From Paraburkholderia rhizosphaerae (GTDB taxonomy: Bacteria > Pseudomonadota > Gammaproteobacteria > Burkholderiales > Burkholderiaceae): a stretch of 64,000 bases of DNA. Position numbers and translations under genes: made by a program. Below, in pieces: positions 8,756 through 17,952 of this stretch; the first letter of the stretch is position 1; each line of letters begins with the position of its first letter. The stretch is taken from the NCBI RefSeq assembly GCF_004366595.1, contig NZ_SORE01000006.1:272876-336875 (forward strand), given 5' to 3'. Below the pieces are notes generated by a model. It did no database searches and was not told the origin of the DNA. It saw nothing but the letters and a program-made list of their open reading frames with translations.

Positions 8756-10348
8756 ATGCCGGGACAGCGCGGTGACCTCATGGCAGCCAGGCCGTTTATG
8801 TTCAACTTTCTCCTCGACACGCCGGCATCGGGCAACGGTTACGTCACCGCGTCGATCCGCGCGTCTCTGCTGTCGACGCTGTTCGAGAACACCCGCCCAC
8901 TCGCGATGTCGGGCCTCGCCAGCGCATTCGTCGCGGCGGTGGCCTGTTACCGCGTCGATCATTTCTGGGCCGTGCTGTGGCTGGTGGCGGAAGTCGTGCT
9001 GCTCACCGCGCGGATGGTCATTGCCCGGCTGTACGTGGCCCGCAACCGGGTCCGTCCAGTTCACCCTGAGCCATGGGCGGCGCGTTATGCACCGGTGTCG
9101 CTGCTCGCTTGCCTGACGTTCGGCCTCGGTACGATGGCGTCGATCATCGCCGGCGATATGCAGCTTGCTTCACTCGCGCTGATGGTGACGGCCGGCATCC
9201 TCGGCGGCATCGCGTCGAGAAACGCCGCGTTGCCGCGCCTCGCGATCACGCAGATCTTCTGCGGCACGATACCGATCGGCGTCGGCGCACTGCTCGCGCC
9301 GCGCAGCGCTTCGTGGATTCTCGTGCCGCCGCTCTTTGCTTACCTCGTCGCGATGGTGTCGGTGGTGCGGCGTCACTATGAAGGGCTCGTCGCGCTGATG
9401 ACCGCCGAAGAGCGGCACGCGGAACTGGCCGCCCGCTTCGACGCGGCGCTCTCGCATATGCCGCACGGTCTATGCACGATCGACGGCAACGGCAAGGTGA
9501 TTATCGCGAACCGGCGTGCGGCGGAGCTGTTTGGCGCCACCGTCGAGATGCTGCGGCTGAATGTGCCGCTGCCGGAATTTATCGGTGAGGTCGGCGTCGC
9601 GAAGTTCGGCGAGACGTTGCGCAAGCAACTCGTCGAGCGCTGCACGACGTGGCTGTCCGGCGAACGCCGGCCGCTCGATCTCGAACTCGGCGACGGGCGT
9701 CAGCTCGAGATGACCCGCAACCCGGTGCCGGACGGCAGCGCAGTGATCATCATCGAGGACGTGACCGAGCGCCGCCAGTCCGAAGCGAAGATCCTGCATC
9801 TCGCGCGGCATGACCCGCTGACCGGTTTACCGAACCGGCGCGACCTGTATGAGCGTCTCGAGCGGATACTTGCGAGACCGGCCAGCGGGCGCGCGCTGGA
9901 CGTCGCGCTGATGTACCTCGACCTCGACGGCTTCAAGCAGGTCAACGACCGGCTCGGTCACCACGCCGGCGACGAAGTGCTGACCGCGGTGGCCGGCCGT
10001 CTGAAGGAATTGCTGTGGACCGGTGAATTCGTCGCGCGTCTGGGCGGCGACGAATTCGCGGTCGTCGTCGAAAACGGCACTTCTGCGGCGAGCGAAGCGC
10101 TCGCGCCGCGCATCATCCGTGAGATTGCGAAGCCGTACATGCTGTCGACCGGTGAGGCGATCAGTATCGGCACGAGCATCGGGATTGCGCTCGCGGCGCG
10201 TGGCGAGTCGATCGAGCAGTTGCTCAGGCGCGCCGACGTTGCGCTATACGATGCGAAGCAAGCGGGCAAAGGGACCTTCCGCTTCTCTATGCTCGAAAGC
10301 GATATGAAAGATGATGTGGCCAGCCAGCGGCGTTGGCCGGCGCCATAA
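8756..10348 (+). CDS. Membrane-bound PAS-GGDEF diguanylate cyclase
   Basis: Predicted to make cyclic di-GMP from two GTP at the inner membrane. With the ATG at 8756 the protein has 530 residues: several hydrophobic helices (about 40-205), a PAS-like domain (about 225-335, RFDAALSHMPHGLCTIDG onward) and a GGDEF domain with the intact GGDEF signature at 430-434. The inhibitory I-site RxxD is not conserved; the matching residues read WTGE, so product inhibition may be weak. No EAL domain follows. Start choice is open: GGGGA precedes 8756, an ATG at 8780 is also possible, and the frame extends up to 8564 through the minisatellite. The signal sensed by the PAS domain is unknown. Confidence 0.92.
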   Translation: MPGQRGDLMAARPFMFNFLLDTPASGNGYVTASIRASLLSTLFENTRPLAMSGLASAFVAAVACYRVDHFWAVLWLVAEVVLLTARMVIARLYVARNRVRPVHPEPWAARYAPVSLLACLTFGLGTMASIIAGDMQLASLALMVTAGILGGIASRNAALPRLAITQIFCGTIPIGVGALLAPRSASWILVPPLFAYLVAMVSVVRRHYEGLVALMTAEERHAELAARFDAALSHMPHGLCTIDGNGKVIIANRRAAELFGATVEMLRLNVPLPEFIGEVGVAKFGETLRKQLVERCTTWLSGERRPLDLELGDGRQLEMTRNPVPDGSAVIIIEDVTERRQSEAKILHLARHDPLTGLPNRRDLYERLERILARPASGRALDVALMYLDLDGFKQVNDRLGHHAGDEVLTAVAGRLKELLWTGEFVARLGGDEFAVVVENGTSAASEALAPRIIREIAKPYMLSTGEAISIGTSIGIALAARGESIEQLLRRADVALYDAKQAGKGTFRFSMLESDMKDDVASQRRWPAP

Positions 10349-10506
10349 CGCGGCAACGGTGAGCCGCATCGGCAACGGCCACCGATGACCGCGATGACCT
10401 GCGGCCGGCTGAAGCGCATGGCGGCGGCATAGTCGCCACCGCCACGCACAGCACGCGTTTCAGTTACTGCACGCAACAGCGCCGCGCAACAGCGCCGCGC
10501 GCCTGA

Positions 10507-12042
10507 TCACATCTGCGCGCCGATCATCCAGGGCACGAACTCTTCGTTACCGATCCCGAGCGCTTCGCTCTTCGACTGTTCGCCTGAAGCAATCCGCACG
10601 ATCGCGCGGAAGATTTCCTCGCCTTTCTGCTCGACGGTCGCGGTGCCATCCATGATTTCGCCGCAGTTGATATCCATGTCGTCGCGCATCCGGCCATACA
10701 TCTTCGAGTTGGTCGCCACCTTGATCGACGGTGCGGGCTTCGCGCCGAAGCACGAGCCGCGGCCTGTGGTGAACACGACGAGGTTCGCGCCGCTCGCGAT
10801 CTGCCCGGTCGCACCCATCGGGTCATAACCTGGCGCATCCATGAACACGAGGCCGTGCTTGTCGATCGGCTCCGCGTACTTATAGACGTCGACCAGCGGT
10901 GTCGAGCCGCTCTTCGCGACCGCGCCCAGCGACTTCTCGAGAATCGTCGTCAGGCCGCCGGCCTTGTTGCCGGGCGTCGGATTGTTGTCGATGCTGCCCT
11001 TTTCGCGTTCCGCGTAGCCTTCCCACCAGCGAATCCGTTCGACCACCTTTTCGCCGACTTCACGCGATACCGCACGGCGCGTCAGCAGGTGCTCGGCGCC
11101 ATAGATTTCCGGCGTTTCGGTCAGGATCGCGGTGCCGCCGTGCTTGACCAGCTGATCGACAGCCGCGCCGAGCGCCGGGTTTGCGGTAATGCCGGAGTGT
11201 CCGTCCGAGCCGCCGCATTGCAGTGCGACGCACAGGTGCGAGACCGGCAGCGGCTCGCGCTTCACCTGGTTCGCGACCGGCAGCATCTTCTCGACCGCTT
11301 CGATTACTGCGTCGACGGTCTTCTGCGTGCCGCCGAGTTCCTGCATCACCAGCGGCACGATCATCGGCCCCGGCGCGACGCCTTCGGCGACGAACAGTGC
11401 GCCCATCTGATTCGCCTCGCAGCCGAGGCCGACCACGACGATGCCGGCGAAATTCGCGTGGCGCACAAAGCCGCCGATCGTGCGGCGCAATTGCTGGATG
11501 CCTTCGCCGTTGTGATCGATACAGCAGCCGAAGCTATGCGACAGCGGCACGATGCCGTCGACGTTCGGATAGGCGTCGAGCGTGCCGGACCGCTCGAAAT
11601 GCTGCGCGGCCATTTTCGTCACGCTCGCCGAACAGTTCACCGTGCTGATGATGCCGATATAGTTGCGGGTCGCGACGCGGCCGTCGGCGCGCTTGATGCC
11701 CATGAACGTCAGCGGTTCGGCCGCGCTTTGCACCGGCTTCATATCGGCGCCGAACGCGTAGTCGCGCTCGAAATCGCCCATCGCGACGTTATGCACGTGC
11801 ACATGCTCGCCCGGCTCGATCGCCTGCGTCGCGAAACCGATGATCTGGCCATAGCGGCGCACCGCGCTGCCCGATGCGACGGAACGCACGGCCACCTTGT
11901 GCGCTTCCGGAATATCGGCCAGCACGGTTAGCCCGCCCAGCTCATCGAGTGTCGTGCCGCGCGCGATCGGTTGCCGCGCGATGGCGACGTCGTCGTCCGG
12001 ATGCAGTTTGATGACCGCCGAAGCGGCCGTGACATCAGCCAT
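10507..12042 (-). CDS. UxaA/GarD-family sugar-acid dehydratase (altronate/galactarate type)
   Basis: A 511-residue member of the altronate/galactarate dehydratase family, iron-dependent lyases that dehydrate hexonates or aldarates to 2-keto-3-deoxy acids. Visible family marks are the N-terminal SAF-like segment (roughly residues 10-85), GIKRADGRVATRN, GCCIDH, GLGCEANQ, QCGGSDG and TTGRGS; the cysteines are probable metal ligands. It resembles both UxaA (about 495) and GarD (about 523), so the substrate is uncertain. The ATG at 12042 is preferred over 12048 because CTGGAG then sits at a usable distance. It diverges from a FadR-type GntR gene, the likely regulator. Confidence 0.85.
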   Translation of the reverse strand: MADVTAASAVIKLHPDDDVAIARQPIARGTTLDELGGLTVLADIPEAHKVAVRSVASGSAVRRYGQIIGFATQAIEPGEHVHVHNVAMGDFERDYAFGADMKPVQSAAEPLTFMGIKRADGRVATRNYIGIISTVNCSASVTKMAAQHFERSGTLDAYPNVDGIVPLSHSFGCCIDHNGEGIQQLRRTIGGFVRHANFAGIVVVGLGCEANQMGALFVAEGVAPGPMIVPLVMQELGGTQKTVDAVIEAVEKMLPVANQVKREPLPVSHLCVALQCGGSDGHSGITANPALGAAVDQLVKHGGTAILTETPEIYGAEHLLTRRAVSREVGEKVVERIRWWEGYAEREKGSIDNNPTPGNKAGGLTTILEKSLGAVAKSGSTPLVDVYKYAEPIDKHGLVFMDAPGYDPMGATGQIASGANLVVFTTGRGSCFGAKPAPSIKVATNSKMYGRMRDDMDINCGEIMDGTATVEQKGEEIFRAIVRIASGEQSKSEALGIGNEEFVPWMIGAQM

Positions 12043-12148
12043 GTTCATCTCCAGTGTTTTGTCGATGCATGCGTTGTGCAGGTGTGCGTGACGTCGTGCA
12101 TCATGTGGGGTGGTTCGAGTATGCGAAGCGGCGTCGATGGCCGCAAAT

Positions 12149-12159
12149 TGGTCGGACCA
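12149..12159. promoter_or_regulatory. GntR/FadR-type operator TGGTCGGACCA
   Basis: A perfect 5-bp inverted repeat around one base, TGGTC-G-GACCA. It matches the TGGT...ACCA pattern known for FadR/FCD-type GntR regulators. It lies in the divergent gap between the dehydratase (start 12042) and the GntR gene (start 12181), about nine bases before the latter's ribosome binding site. Autoregulation plus control of the dehydratase is the simplest reading. Confidence 0.75.
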
Positions 12160-12180
12160 CATCGAAACAGGAGACACCCG

Positions 12181-12894
12181 ATGGGACAGCGGGGCGCGCC
12201 GGACAGCGCGCTGAATCATGTGATCAAGCAGATTGAAAGCCAGCTGCTCGACCCGGCATTGCGGCCGGGCGCGCGCTTGCCGTCCGAGCGCGCGATGGCG
12301 GAAGCGTTCAGCGCCTCGCGCTCGACAGTCAGGGAAGCGGTGGCGCGGCTCGTCGCGCGCGGCACGCTCGAGACGCGGCGTGGCGCCGGTGTGTTCGTCA
12401 GCGCCGCGCCGCAGATGATGCACGATTCGCTATGGCTGCAGCGCGGCGCCGAGGGCGCTCCGCAGCGCAAGGAAACGCTTGAGTTTCGCGAGATCTTCGA
12501 ATGCTGCGTCGCGCGCTTCGCCGCGGAACGCGCGAGCGCGGACGAACACGAACGGCTGGGTGCCGTGCTGCGCGATATGAACCGCGCGGTGTCAACCGGT
12601 GACGTCGAGGCCGAAGCGCGCAGCGATGCGAACTTTCATTTGACGCTGGCCGCGATGGCGCACAACTTCATGCTGACGCGTTTTTACACGACGGTGATCG
12701 ATCAGTTGCGCGACCACATCACGCGCAATACGTACGCGGCGATGCTCGATTTGCCGCATGCGAAAGAGCGCTCGATCGCGCGGCTTGCGCAGCACGAAAG
12801 CATCTATCGCGCGATTTGCGAACGCGCGCCGGATGGCGCCGCGCACGCGATGGCGCAGCATCTGTCGTTTGTCGGTGAGCAGTTCAGCGCCTGA
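12181..12894 (+). CDS. FadR-subfamily GntR transcriptional regulator (FCD domain)
   Basis: A 237-residue DNA-binding regulator. The N-terminal winged helix (about 10-78) contains RPGARLPSERAMAEAF and SRSTVREAVARL, hallmarks of GntR recognition. The C-terminal part is the all-helical FCD ligand domain, with conserved D and H residues (for example DANFHLTLA) that bind a metal and often an organic acid. The start at 12181 follows CAGGAG by seven bases. It probably represses the divergent UxaA/GarD-type dehydratase through the palindrome at 12149-12159, with a sugar acid as inducer. Confidence 0.9.
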   Translation: MGQRGAPDSALNHVIKQIESQLLDPALRPGARLPSERAMAEAFSASRSTVREAVARLVARGTLETRRGAGVFVSAAPQMMHDSLWLQRGAEGAPQRKETLEFREIFECCVARFAAERASADEHERLGAVLRDMNRAVSTGDVEAEARSDANFHLTLAAMAHNFMLTRFYTTVIDQLRDHITRNTYAAMLDLPHAKERSIARLAQHESIYRAICERAPDGAAHAMAQHLSFVGEQFSA

Positions 12895-12952
12895 TTGCAG
12901 GCCAGCTTGCGGTTGGCTACGGGGTTGTTCAACGGGGCGTTCAACGGGTTGT

Positions 12953-13681
12953 TCACCGTTGCCGACGCAATTGCAGTGCGTACGTGAAGCGATCCGCCGG
13001 AAACACACTGACGGTGACCTCGAACACGACGCCGTGCTGATCGACGTAATGGCGCGTGATTTCCAGCGCATGTCCGTCTGCTTCTACCGCGAGCGGCGCC
13101 GCGATTCGCGCGGGCACGCCGGTCGCGCGAATTTCCTGGCGCACTTCGCGCACCGAGCGCCCGAAGCGCTCTTCGACCATCTCGCAGATCAACCCTGAGC
13201 TCTTGCGCAATTCACGCCGGATGCCGGCGCCAACCGACGCTTCCAGATACACATCGGTCCAGCAGATCGGCTGATCGGGCTTCGCCGGATCGACGCGCAG
13301 CAGTTCGACGCGCAGCCAGCGCGATCCGGTCTCGACACCCAGCCGCTCGGCAAGCGCGGGACTTGCCGACACTTCGCTGATCGCCTGCACGTGTCGCTCG
13401 GTCACGGCCGCAAACTGGATCAGGTCTTCGACATTCGACATCGACTGCTCGAACGCGACGCGCGGCTTGCTCGCTTCGACGCGGATGCCCGCGCGCTTGC
13501 GCCGCGAGATCAGCCCGAGTTCCTGCACCCGTTCGAGCGCCGAGCGCACCGTTGCGCGGCTTACGCCGTATTGAGCGGAAAGATCGAGTTCGCTTGGCAG
13601 TGCCGCGCCGACCTCGAAGGTCCCATTGCCGATCGCCTCGATCAGGTGTTCTGCCAGTTCGGCGTATCGGGGTTTGATCAC
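12953..13681 (-). CDS. HutC-type GntR transcriptional regulator (UTRA domain)
   Basis: A 242-residue regulator with a GntR winged helix (about 1-70, including ALPSELDLSAQYGVSRATVRSALE in two motifs) and a C-terminal UTRA effector domain (about 90-240). The start is GTG at 13681: AAAGGA lies about six bases upstream and the protein then begins just before the helix-turn-helix (MIKPRYAELAEHL). Longer in-frame starts lack a domain. It diverges from dctA, tarD and a lyase gene and is probably their regulator, acting at the palindrome 13926-13954. Its 3' end converges with the FCD-type GntR gene. Confidence 0.9.
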   Translation of the reverse strand: MIKPRYAELAEHLIEAIGNGTFEVGAALPSELDLSAQYGVSRATVRSALERVQELGLISRRKRAGIRVEASKPRVAFEQSMSNVEDLIQFAAVTERHVQAISEVSASPALAERLGVETGSRWLRVELLRVDPAKPDQPICWTDVYLEASVGAGIRRELRKSSGLICEMVEERFGRSVREVRQEIRATGVPARIAAPLAVEADGHALEITRHYVDQHGVVFEVTVSVFPADRFTYALQLRRQR

Positions 13682-13925
13682 GACAGTCCTTTCGCGGAAT
13701 GAGGCAGGTTGAAAAGCGGGTTTCAAAAGCGCGGTTCGGGGCAAATGGTGTTCAAAACGGGGCAAAGCCTGGCGTGTATTCCCGCTGCATTGTCCGGCAG
13801 CGCCGCGGGCCGCTAATGCTAGCCCGCGCGTCGCGCCTTGCCAAGCCAGACGGGGGCGGCCGCGCATCCGCTGCGATGCGTTACAGGTAAACCCGAGGTT
13901 GACCCGTCTCATATACTGCAAATAT

Positions 13926-13954
13926 AGTCCGTACATATTTTAAATGTACGGACT
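13926..13954. promoter_or_regulatory. Perfect 11-bp inverted repeat, probable HutC-type operator
   Basis: AGTCCGTACAT and ATGTACGGACT are exact inverse copies separated by seven A/T-rich bases. A third, direct half-site (AGTCCGCAC) follows at 13967-13975. The element lies in the divergent gap between the UTRA-type GntR gene and dctA, 58 bases before the dctA start. It is the natural binding-site candidate for that regulator. Confidence 0.75.
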
Positions 13955-14011
13955 TATTTTAACGATAGTCCGCACCTGTGAGCGACCTGAGCGCCGCAAA
14001 CGGAGACGAGC

Positions 14012-15358
14012 ATGGCTTTCCATACCGACACCGCCAACCACAGCAGTCCGCACGCGCCATCTGCGGCCGCGCGCAAAAGGCCGCCGCTGTACGCGCGCCT
14101 GGGCGTGCAGATCGTCGTCGGGATCGTGGCCGGCATTGCGCTCGGCTTTATCGCGCCGAAGCTGGCCGTCGATATGAAGATCCTCGGCGATATCTTCTTG
14201 CGCCTGATCAAGATGATCGTCGCGCCGCTGGTGTTCCTGAACGTCGTGCTCGGCATCGCGGCGGCCGGCGACCTGAAGAATGTCGGGCGCATCGGACTGC
14301 GCGCGCTGATCTACTTCGAGATCGTGTCGACCATCGCGCTCGCGTTCAGCATGGTGATCGCGAATCTGTCGAACGTCGGTGTCGGCATGCATCTGACGCA
14401 GAACGCCGCCGATGCCGCGGCCGCTCATGCGCAGTACGGCAAGGCGGCGCCGGTGTCGCTCGAACACTTCATGCTCACGCTGTTTCCTGACAACTTTGTC
14501 GGCGCGTTCGCGAACGGCTCGCTGCTTCAGGTGTTGGTCATTTCAATCGGCTTCGGCGCCGCGGTGCTGATGCTCACGCGCGAGCAGCGCAGCAGCGTCG
14601 AGCACGCGTTGACGCGCATGTCCGAAGTGTTTTTCAAGTTTGTCGACGTGATCATGAAGTTCGCGCCGCTCGGCGCGTTCGGCTCGATCGCGTTCGCGAT
14701 CGGCAGCAGCGGCATGAGCGCGGTGATTGCGCTCGGCTACCTGCTGATCGTGATGTATCTGACGCTCGCGTTCTTCGTCGTGGTGGTGCTCGGCATCGTG
14801 TTGCGGCTGTACGGCTTCAACGTGTTCCGCTTCTTGCGCTACTTCAAGGACGAAATTTTCCTGCTGTTCGCGACTGCATCGTCGGAAAGCGCGTTGCCGC
14901 GTCTGTTCGAGAAGCTCGAACGGCTCGGTTGCTCGCGACAGTCGACCGGTCTCGTGCTGCCGACCGGCTATGCATTCAACCTCGATGGCACCGCGGTCTA
15001 TATGTCGCTGTGCGTGATGTTCGTCGCGAACGCGTACGGTGTGCCGCTCAGTCTGCATCAGCAACTCGGGTTGCTGGTGCTGATGCTGGTCACGTCGAAG
15101 GGGGCGGCGACCGTGTCGGGCGGCACGTTCATCGTGTTCGCGGCGACCGTCACCGCATCCGGCATGTTGCCGATCGAAGGGCTGCCGATCCTGTTCGGCA
15201 TCAACCGCTTCACGTCGCAAGCGGTCGCGATCTGCAACTCGATCGGCAATAGCGTCGCGACGCTGGTAATCGCGAAGTCGTCCGGCGAGTTCGATGAGCA
15301 CGCGGCGCGCGATGAATATCAGCGCGTATTCGGCGCGCGGCCCGGCAAGGTCATCTGA
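14012..15358 (+). CDS. dctA: C4-dicarboxylate:cation symporter, DctA (DAACS) family
   Basis: A 448-residue inner-membrane symporter that would import C4-dicarboxylates with protons or sodium. About eight hydrophobic segments and two re-entrant signatures are visible: the serine-rich SSESALPRL and GYAFNLDGTA, followed by TSKGAATVSGG. A 30-residue hydrophilic N terminus precedes the first helix. GGAG is six bases before the ATG. It heads an apparent operon with the tartrate dehydratase-like gene (30 bases later) and the lyase. The substrate is therefore more likely tartrate or a related hydroxy-dicarboxylate than plain succinate. Confidence 0.92.
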   Translation: MAFHTDTANHSSPHAPSAAARKRPPLYARLGVQIVVGIVAGIALGFIAPKLAVDMKILGDIFLRLIKMIVAPLVFLNVVLGIAAAGDLKNVGRIGLRALIYFEIVSTIALAFSMVIANLSNVGVGMHLTQNAADAAAAHAQYGKAAPVSLEHFMLTLFPDNFVGAFANGSLLQVLVISIGFGAAVLMLTREQRSSVEHALTRMSEVFFKFVDVIMKFAPLGAFGSIAFAIGSSGMSAVIALGYLLIVMYLTLAFFVVVVLGIVLRLYGFNVFRFLRYFKDEIFLLFATASSESALPRLFEKLERLGCSRQSTGLVLPTGYAFNLDGTAVYMSLCVMFVANAYGVPLSLHQQLGLLVLMLVTSKGAATVSGGTFIVFAATVTASGMLPIEGLPILFGINRFTSQAVAICNSIGNSVATLVIAKSSGEFDEHAARDEYQRVFGARPGKVI

Positions 15359-15388
15359 TTCACGATTCTGCTTCGTTCAAGGAAGGTT

Positions 15389-16555
15389 ATGCGTATCACG
15401 GCGGTCAGGGAGATATCGGTCCCGCTCGAAGGAAACGTGGCGAATGCGCTGGTGAGCTTTGCGGAGCACGACGTGTCGCTGGTCGCGCTGCACACCGACG
15501 TCGTGCGCGACGGTAAGCCGCTGATCGGCTATGCGTTCGATTCGATCGGGCGCTTCGCGCAAGGCGGCATTCTGCGCGAGCGGATGATTCCGCGGCTCGT
15601 CGCCGCGACGCCCGACAGTCTGCTCGATGAGCGCGGCGAGCGCTTCGACCCGGAAAAGGTGCTGAAGACGGTGCTGCGCAATGAAAAACCGGGCGGCCAT
15701 GGCGACCGCGCGGCGGCCGCCGGTGCGCTCGAACTGGCGGTATGGGACCTGAACGCGAAGCTGCTCGACGAACCGGCGCATGTGACGATCGCGCGCCACT
15801 ACGGGCGGCGTGGCAAGACCGAAGGCGTCGACGTGTATGCCGCCGGTGGCTACTACTACCCGGATGAGAGCACACAGCGCCTCGCCGACGAGTTTGGACA
15901 ATACCGCCAACTGGGATTTGACGCGTTCAAGATGAAGATCGGCGGCGCGAGCCTCGCGCAGGATCTCGCGCGTATCGACGCGGCGCTTTCCGTCGCGGGC
16001 TCGGGACAACGACTCGCCGTCGATGCGAACGGCCGCTTCGATCTGGACACCGCGCTGGCGTACGCGCGAGCGCTCGCGCCGTACGACTTGCGCTGGTACG
16101 AAGAGATCGGCGATCCGCTCGATTTCGACCTGAACCGGCAGATCGCCGAGGTCTACGCAGGCCGGATCGCGACCGGCGAAAACCTGTTTTCGCTGGCCGA
16201 CGTGAAGAACCTGACGCTGTTCGGCGGCATGCGGCCCGGCAAGGACGTGTTCCAGATGGATGCCGGTCTCGCATACGGACTCACCGAGTACGCGCGAATG
16301 ATCGAACTGATCGAAAGCCGCGGCTTCGATCGGGCACAGGCGTATCCGCACGGCGGCCATCTGATCAACCTGCATATCGCGGTCGGCCTCGAACTGGGCG
16401 GCTGCGAAGCTTACCCGGGCGTGTTCCAGCCGTTCGGCGGTTATCCCGCCGGCTGCGGGATCGGCGGCGGACTCGTGCGCCCGACCGACGCGGCCGGATT
16501 CGGACTCGAGCAAAAAGACGGGTTGCGCAGCTGGCTCGAACGCCTCGCAGCCTGA
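15389..16555 (+). CDS. tarD: Enolase-superfamily D-tartrate dehydratase-like enzyme
   Basis: A 388-residue protein of the mandelate racemase group of the enolase superfamily. It reads very like the Bradyrhizobium D-tartrate dehydratase, which makes oxaloacetate. The KxK base motif is K181-M-K183, metal ligands are D212 (VDANGR), E238 (WYEEIGDP) and E264 (TGENLF), and the acid is H321 (PHGGH). These fall one residue from the positions I recall for that enzyme. NEKPGGHG and VYAAGGYYYP are further shared blocks. AAGGAAGG precedes the ATG. It sits between dctA and a lyase. Identity as D-tartrate dehydratase is from remembered sequence, so the stereochemistry of the substrate is inference. Confidence 0.82.
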   Translation: MRITAVREISVPLEGNVANALVSFAEHDVSLVALHTDVVRDGKPLIGYAFDSIGRFAQGGILRERMIPRLVAATPDSLLDERGERFDPEKVLKTVLRNEKPGGHGDRAAAAGALELAVWDLNAKLLDEPAHVTIARHYGRRGKTEGVDVYAAGGYYYPDESTQRLADEFGQYRQLGFDAFKMKIGGASLAQDLARIDAALSVAGSGQRLAVDANGRFDLDTALAYARALAPYDLRWYEEIGDPLDFDLNRQIAEVYAGRIATGENLFSLADVKNLTLFGGMRPGKDVFQMDAGLAYGLTEYARMIELIESRGFDRAQAYPHGGHLINLHIAVGLELGGCEAYPGVFQPFGGYPAGCGIGGGLVRPTDAAGFGLEQKDGLRSWLERLAA

Positions 16556-16593
16556 TTGACGAATGGAATGGAAGGATTGAGGAACTGACGACG

Positions 16594-17952
16594 ATGGCCA
16601 CCACTGTTTTCGACTCCGCGCTGTTTCGCGACATGTTCGGCACGCCCGAGATGCGCGACGTGTTTTCCGACACCGCGTATCTCGCTCGCTGCATCGACGC
16701 GGAAACCGCGCTTGCGCGGGCGCAGGCGCAGGTCGGTCTGATTCCCGAACAGGCGGCGCGCGACATCACCGGGCGCGCGGATTTCGCGAAGCTCGATCTC
16801 GGGCAACTGCGTCACGAAACGGAGATTGTCGGTTATCCGATCCTGCCGCTCGTCAAGCAGTTGAGCGAGATGTGCGGCGAAGCAGGCCGCTATGTGCATT
16901 GGGGCGCGACGACGCAGGACATCATGGATACCGCGACGATGCTGCAATGTCAGCGCGGCGTCGCGATCATCTCGCGGCAACTCGACGAAGTGCGCGACGC
17001 GCTGCGCCAGCTTGCCGACCGTTACGCGGATACGGTGACCGCGGGCCGCACGCATTTGCAGCATGCGTTGCCGGTCACGTTCGGGTTTCGCGCGGCGGTG
17101 TGGCTGTCCGCGCTGCATCGGCATGCGGAGCGTTTGCAACAGGCGAGCGCGCGCGTGTTGATGGCGCAGTTCGGCGGCGCGGCCGGCACGCTTGCGTCGC
17201 TCGGCGATCCGGCGCGCGCGCTCGAGACGCGCCGGCTGTTCGCGCAGCAACTCGGGCTGCGCAACCCTGAGATTACGTGGCATGTCGCGCGCGACGGGCT
17301 ATGTGAACTGGTGTCGCTGCTCGCGAACATCGGCGGTTCGCTTGGCAAGATCAGCGTCGATGTGATGGTGATGGCCGCGTCCGAATTCGGTGAAGTCGCG
17401 GAGCCGTTCGTGCCGGGTCGCGGTGCGAGTTCGACGATGCCGCAAAAGCGTAATCCGATTTCGAGCGAACTGATGTTCGCCGCCGCGAAGATGCTGCGCG
17501 AGCGCGCCGCGCTGATGTTCGACAGCATGATGCACGACTTCGAGCGCGCGACCGGCCCGTGGCATCTCGAATGGAGCGCGGTGCCGGAAAGCTTCCTGCT
17601 CGCGTCGAGCGCGCTGCACCAGGCAAACTTCATGCTGCGCGGACTGCACGTGGACGAAGCGCGGATGCGCAAGAATCTTGACCTGACCGGCGGGCTGATT
17701 GTCGCGGAAGCGGTGATGATGGGGCTCGCGCCGGCGCTGGGACGCCAGCACGCGCACGACGTGGTGTATGACGCGTGCCGTGTCGCGATCGAGGAAGGGC
17801 GCACGCTGTATGACGTGCTGTCGGCGAACGCAGCAATTGGCGAGCGCTTCGACGACGCGCAATTGCGCGCCTTGACCGACCCGGCGCAGTACCTCGGCGC
17901 GGCCGCGCTGATGGCGCGTCACGTCGCGCAGGCTTCGGCGCATAGCCGCTAA
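16594..17952 (+). CDS. Fumarase/aspartase-superfamily lyase (PurB/PcaB-like), substrate unknown
   Basis: A 452-residue helical lyase of the superfamily that includes adenylosuccinate lyase and 3-carboxymuconate cycloisomerase. The catalytic-loop signature reads GRGASSTMPQKRNP; the preceding conserved regions HWGATTQDIMDTA and TAGRTHLQHALP are intact. Members usually cleave a C-N or C-O bond to give fumarate. No purine or protocatechuate genes are nearby. Its place directly behind a tartrate dehydratase-like gene and dctA suggests a substituted C4-dicarboxylate (an ether, amine or amide of malate or tartrate), which is inference. GAGGA lies about ten bases upstream of the ATG. Confidence 0.85.
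   Translation: MATTVFDSALFRDMFGTPEMRDVFSDTAYLARCIDAETALARAQAQVGLIPEQAARDITGRADFAKLDLGQLRHETEIVGYPILPLVKQLSEMCGEAGRYVHWGATTQDIMDTATMLQCQRGVAIISRQLDEVRDALRQLADRYADTVTAGRTHLQHALPVTFGFRAAVWLSALHRHAERLQQASARVLMAQFGGAAGTLASLGDPARALETRRLFAQQLGLRNPEITWHVARDGLCELVSLLANIGGSLGKISVDVMVMAASEFGEVAEPFVPGRGASSTMPQKRNPISSELMFAAAKMLRERAALMFDSMMHDFERATGPWHLEWSAVPESFLLASSALHQANFMLRGLHVDEARMRKNLDLTGGLIVAEAVMMGLAPALGRQHAHDVVYDACRVAIEEGRTLYDVLSANAAIGERFDDAQLRALTDPAQYLGAAALMARHVAQASAHSR

Noticed and set aside
10473..10498. Two copies of GCAACAGCGCCGC between cyclase and dehydratase genes
   Set aside because: Only two short copies in GC-rich DNA; no sign of function.
13761..13774. 14-base match GGCAAAGCCTGGCG to the first bases of the window (possible repeat or att site)
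   Set aside because: A match of this length is expected by chance in GC-rich DNA of this size, and no mobile gene lies between.
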